Assembly (NCBI GenBank): GCA_028288125.1
Contig: JAQBOH010000019.1
Span: 1 to 53,385, forward strand
Direction: 5' to 3'
Length of the DNA stretch: 53,385 nt
Origin: Mucilaginibacter sp.
Lineage (GTDB): Bacteria; Bacteroidota; Bacteroidia; Sphingobacteriales; Sphingobacteriaceae
A program made the position numbers and the translations under genes. The notes under the pieces were generated by a model. That model saw only the letters and a list, made by a program, of their open reading frames with translations, did not search any database and had not been told where the DNA came from. Positions 50,793 through 53,385 of this stretch are shown piece by piece; the stretch's first letter is position 1, and each line of letters begins with the position of its first letter.

Positions 50793-52447
50793 AAATGCGC
50801 CGGCTTTAGGTCAGTGGTTTCTTTAATGTTTAACAAAAGCATCAGTTCAAAAAATACAAGGATAGACAACTGTTCAAACCAGTAATCGATAAAAAATACA
50901 GCCATTATCATTATTAACAGGGGTACGCCATATGTAAGCTTTTTAAAGTGCCTGAAAAAAAATCCCAGGTAACAAATCGCGACAGCCAATAGGCCCAATA
51001 GCCCGTATTCGGCAAGTAATTTATTGTAAACCGAATTAGGGCTGTTAACTAAAGAATGCAGCCCTATACGCCTGCTAAAAAAATTGAGATATACGTCAAG
51101 ATGGTTGACAAGGAAATCTCTATTGATATAAATGCGATTCGCGGGATATCCACCGGCAATGCCCAGCCCGGTAGCCCGGAATGCGAGCTTTGACGAAAAA
51201 TTTCCAACCCCGTCACCTAAAGCAATTTTGGCAGGGTGCTGTTGTAAAAAAATCGCTGTTTGCGCTAGCGAGATAACTTTTCCGGGCAAACCGGGCTTAA
51301 ACTTTTCTTTGCCGGATATGTGAAGATTTGCTTTATGCACATTAATGAACGAAATTAACCGTCGTTGTTCGGCGTCGGTATCCGTACGGGTTTGATAAGG
51401 CGAGGTATTGATGTCGGGCTTTGTTATAAATACCCGGCCGGCCGGAGTTAGCGGTAAATTAAGCAATGCCTGGTTTACCGGTATATTTGTTTTTTTTCGT
51501 AAAGCTATTGCCGCGCCTAAACTATCCAGGTAATGTTTTGCGATCGTTTGACGGATATCCTCAATACCCAAAGGAGCGCCGGCTTTTGCATTAATTGCAA
51601 CCAGTGCGTCATCGGCTCGTCGCAGATGAAATATATGTTTAAAGGTTTCGACCGCATACTGGTTGTTCTGAGGGGATATTTTTACCATAAAGACTACCAA
51701 AAACACCAGGCACACCACAATGAAGCTTTTTTGATCCTTGCTGCTGTTAAAAATGAACAGGAAAGCGAGTATGCCCAGTAGTATGATATTTATAAAATTG
51801 CTCCCGGTAAGTAATAGAACAGCCATGCAGGCAAGCACCATAAGCGGTTTTTTCCGGGTAAGAAAATAGGTCACCCCAAACGCATTTAAAACAGCATTCG
51901 TAGTGGATGTGTCGAAAGTTATCCCACGGATGTAATCGCCGGTACTGATAAAGTATTTTTGATACCCGCCCTGGTATTTATAAGGATTAAAAACGCCTGT
52001 TTCCCAAATGATGAGAGCGATATTATAAAAGGAGAGGATTGCGTTAAGTGCAAAAAATACCAGGATAGTATTGTGGATGATGCGTGTTTCGTTTTGCTCA
52101 ACTGCCAGCTTAACCTGGTGAACAGCAAGTATGCATAACAGCCAAAAACCTATCCCGGTTAAAAAAACGGCCATGTAATTATACCCGTAACTATTCCGGT
52201 TGATAATGAGCCCTAAAAAACCGATGCCTATTATTAAAAAGTAGAAGAGCGGCAACCTGGAGTTTTTGAAGCTGAACCCGAACCCGAAATTGAACCGCAA
52301 TAAATAGATCAGGACAATGGCAGGTATTTTAACGGCCAGCTTAACATTTAAAAACAGCATCAGGAACAAAAGGAGTTTCCAATCCACGTAATTGATGGCC
52401 TTTTTTAAATTAAAAACGGGATAGCTAAAAGTCATTTCGGGGTGCAA
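50783..52447 (-). CDS. Wzy-like O-antigen polymerase membrane protein
   Basis: A 554-residue polytopic protein with about ten or eleven helices and one very large periplasmic loop (about 260-460, including the segment with IEDIRQTIAKHYLDSLGAAI). The motif after it, LVNSPNSVYNKLLAEYGLLG (about 482-501), is the Wzy_C-type helix start. It is the first gene of the minus-strand operon and the second polymerase/ligase-like gene of the locus. It probably polymerises the repeat unit, with 46325 as ligase, or vice versa. Confidence 0.8.
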   Translation of the reverse strand: MHPEMTFSYPVFNLKKAINYVDWKLLLFLMLFLNVKLAVKIPAIVLIYLLRFNFGFGFSFKNSRLPLFYFLIIGIGFLGLIINRNSYGYNYMAVFLTGIGFWLLCILAVHQVKLAVEQNETRIIHNTILVFFALNAILSFYNIALIIWETGVFNPYKYQGGYQKYFISTGDYIRGITFDTSTTNAVLNAFGVTYFLTRKKPLMVLACMAVLLLTGSNFINIILLGILAFLFIFNSSKDQKSFIVVCLVFLVVFMVKISPQNNQYAVETFKHIFHLRRADDALVAINAKAGAPLGIEDIRQTIAKHYLDSLGAAIALRKKTNIPVNQALLNLPLTPAGRVFITKPDINTSPYQTRTDTDAEQRRLISFINVHKANLHISGKEKFKPGLPGKVISLAQTAIFLQQHPAKIALGDGVGNFSSKLAFRATGLGIAGGYPANRIYINRDFLVNHLDVYLNFFSRRIGLHSLVNSPNSVYNKLLAEYGLLGLLAVAICYLGFFFRHFKKLTYGVPLLIMIMAVFFIDYWFEQLSILVFFELMLLLNIKETTDLKPAHLWT

Positions 52448-52590
52448 TTAATGCTGTTGAAAACCGACATAACATTGTTGGTTTCTAAAGAGATTACGGC
52501 TTTTAAATTGAAATGGTTGCCTGCTGATATGCCCGATGTGATAAGAGTTTATTACCCGGTTATCTTTGATTTAAATGCATTTTGAAAATA

Positions 52591-52620
52591 TTGTTTAACG
52601 TTCGAAAGAAACTATATTTA
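52591..52620 (+). promoter_or_regulatory. Candidate promoter for the flippase gene
   Basis: TTG at 52591-52593 and tatattta at 52613-52620 are 19 bases apart, close to the Bacteroidota -33/-7 arrangement (TTTG, TAnnTTTG). The start codon is at about 52682. It lies in the 234-base divergent gap, which otherwise shows no RNA gene or other ORF. Confidence 0.35.
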
Positions 52621-52681
52621 GAAGGGCAACCAGTTTGTTAAAAACACGGTATTCATATCAAACAACTAACCGGTTATCACA

Positions 52682-53385
52682 TTGCTGAAAAATAAATTGT
52701 TCGTAAAATTTTTTTCTTCTGGTTTGCAGGTCATCGCTGTCCAGGTGCTGGGTAGCGTTTTTTTTTACTTTATTTCCATTTACCTGTCCAAAGAAAATTT
52801 TGGGATAATCAACTGGATGAATGCCTTTTCTTTATTTCTCACCGTATTGCTTGGTTTCGGGCTGGAGCAGGTTGTAGTTCGAAGAATATCCTCATCCCCC
52901 AGATCTGACTGGGCAGCGGGCGCTTTTTTTGCACATGCCGTGGCCGGAGTTGTACTCACCTTCTCGTTTTTGGTATTGTTAAATTTAATCATTAATGACA
53001 GTGCAGGTATTTATAAATTTTTACCATGGTTTTTTGCAGCCCAGGGCTTAATTTATATGGGCGTACCTTTTAAACAGTTTTTAAATGCTAAAGAAAACTT
53101 TGCTCCTTACGGCATTATCGCAGTTGTAAGCAATATTGGTAAAATACTGGCCGCGTACCTGCTGCTGCAAAAACATAAACTCTATATTGATACAGTCAGC
53201 ATCGTATTAATAGCGACGGCGGGGCTTGAGCTATGCGGTTTATTAATTTATATTATCACAAAAACCACGTTCAGTTTTAAACTGCATATTAAAGCATATA
53301 TTAAATTGATAAAAGAATCTTCTGCGCAATATTTATCTGTAATTTTTGATATGAGTTTATCGAGGATGGATTGGATATTGCTTGG
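52682..53385 (+). CDS. Polysaccharide flippase (Wzx/MATE-like), 3' end outside window
   Basis: The frame is open from 52670 to the last base. The 234 visible residues have about six hydrophobic helices, starting LLKNKLFVKFFSSGLQVIAV and FISIYLSKENFGIINWMNAF, the pattern of polysaccharide biosynthesis/oligosaccharide flippases. There is no ATG near the beginning; TTG at 52682 (or the next CTG/TTG) is the likely start, 12 bases after the last in-frame stop. The first ATG is at 52827, inside a conserved helix. It would flip lipid-linked repeat units for the divergent polymerase operon. Confidence 0.85.
   Translation, partial: MLKNKLFVKFFSSGLQVIAVQVLGSVFFYFISIYLSKENFGIINWMNAFSLFLTVLLGFGLEQVVVRRISSSPRSDWAAGAFFAHAVAGVVLTFSFLVLLNLIINDSAGIYKFLPWFFAAQGLIYMGVPFKQFLNAKENFAPYGIIAVVSNIGKILAAYLLLQKHKLYIDTVSIVLIATAGLELCGLLIYIITKTTFSFKLHIKAYIKLIKESSAQYLSVIFDMSLSRMDWILL

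Overview
The window looks like chromosomal DNA of a Bacteroidota bacterium, most like Sphingobacteriaceae (Mucilaginibacter/Pedobacter type). This is judged from protein style and gene content: a propeller-sensor hybrid histidine kinase, DUF1080, NIPSNAP and DUF4965 proteins, Tat-exported Gfo/Idh/MocA and TIM-barrel proteins, GMC oxidoreductases with gluconate-2-dehydrogenase-subunit-3 partners, and weak ribosome-binding sites. No rRNA, tRNA, CRISPR array, insertion sequence or phage gene was seen, so the placement is inference. Both ends cut genes: a histidine kinase at the left and a polysaccharide flippase at the right. No gene-free stretch exceeds 300 bases.

Left part (1-4560): the end of a histidine kinase, an acyl-CoA desaturase, a small basic exported protein with a good terminator, then a TolB-like propeller protein followed by an exported sugar-isomerase-like TIM barrel.

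Redox and sugar locus (4732-21955, all plus strand): two signal-less GMC flavoenzymes, two Tat-type small subunits that also carry lipobox-like cysteines, two Gfo/Idh/MocA oxidoreductases, three more TIM-barrel proteins, two MFS transporters, a cytochrome c lipoprotein, a DUF1080 protein and a DUF4965 (glutaminase-like) protein. The set fits a periplasmic pathway that oxidises glycosides at a ring carbon (3-keto-glycoside chemistry), passes electrons to cytochrome c, and cleaves or epimerises the keto-sugar before uptake. The genes are separated by unusual AT-rich inverted repeats. A 1405-residue hybrid two-component sensor with two receiver domains and no DNA-binding domain follows, then a NIPSNAP/FAD oxidoreductase pair and an aquaporin with a terminator.

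Surface glycan or metabolite cluster (29780-46196): an ABC exporter, glycosyltransferases and a sugar aminotransferase that is frameshifted here; then a minus-strand block (glycosyltransferase, flavin-reductase-like protein, amidohydrolase, methyltransferase) divergent from a plus-strand operon holding three radical SAM enzymes (two B12-binding type, one SPASM type), two methyltransferases and a GT-C membrane protein. A nucleotidyltransferase with an N-terminal winged-helix-like region meets this operon tail to tail. This is the least explained part of the window and the best candidate for an undescribed system.

Right end (46325-53385): a minus-strand exopolysaccharide/O-antigen operon (Wzy-like polymerase, GT2, GT4, DUF1972-type glycosyltransferase, O-antigen ligase) and, divergent from it, a Wzx-type flippase that runs off the window.
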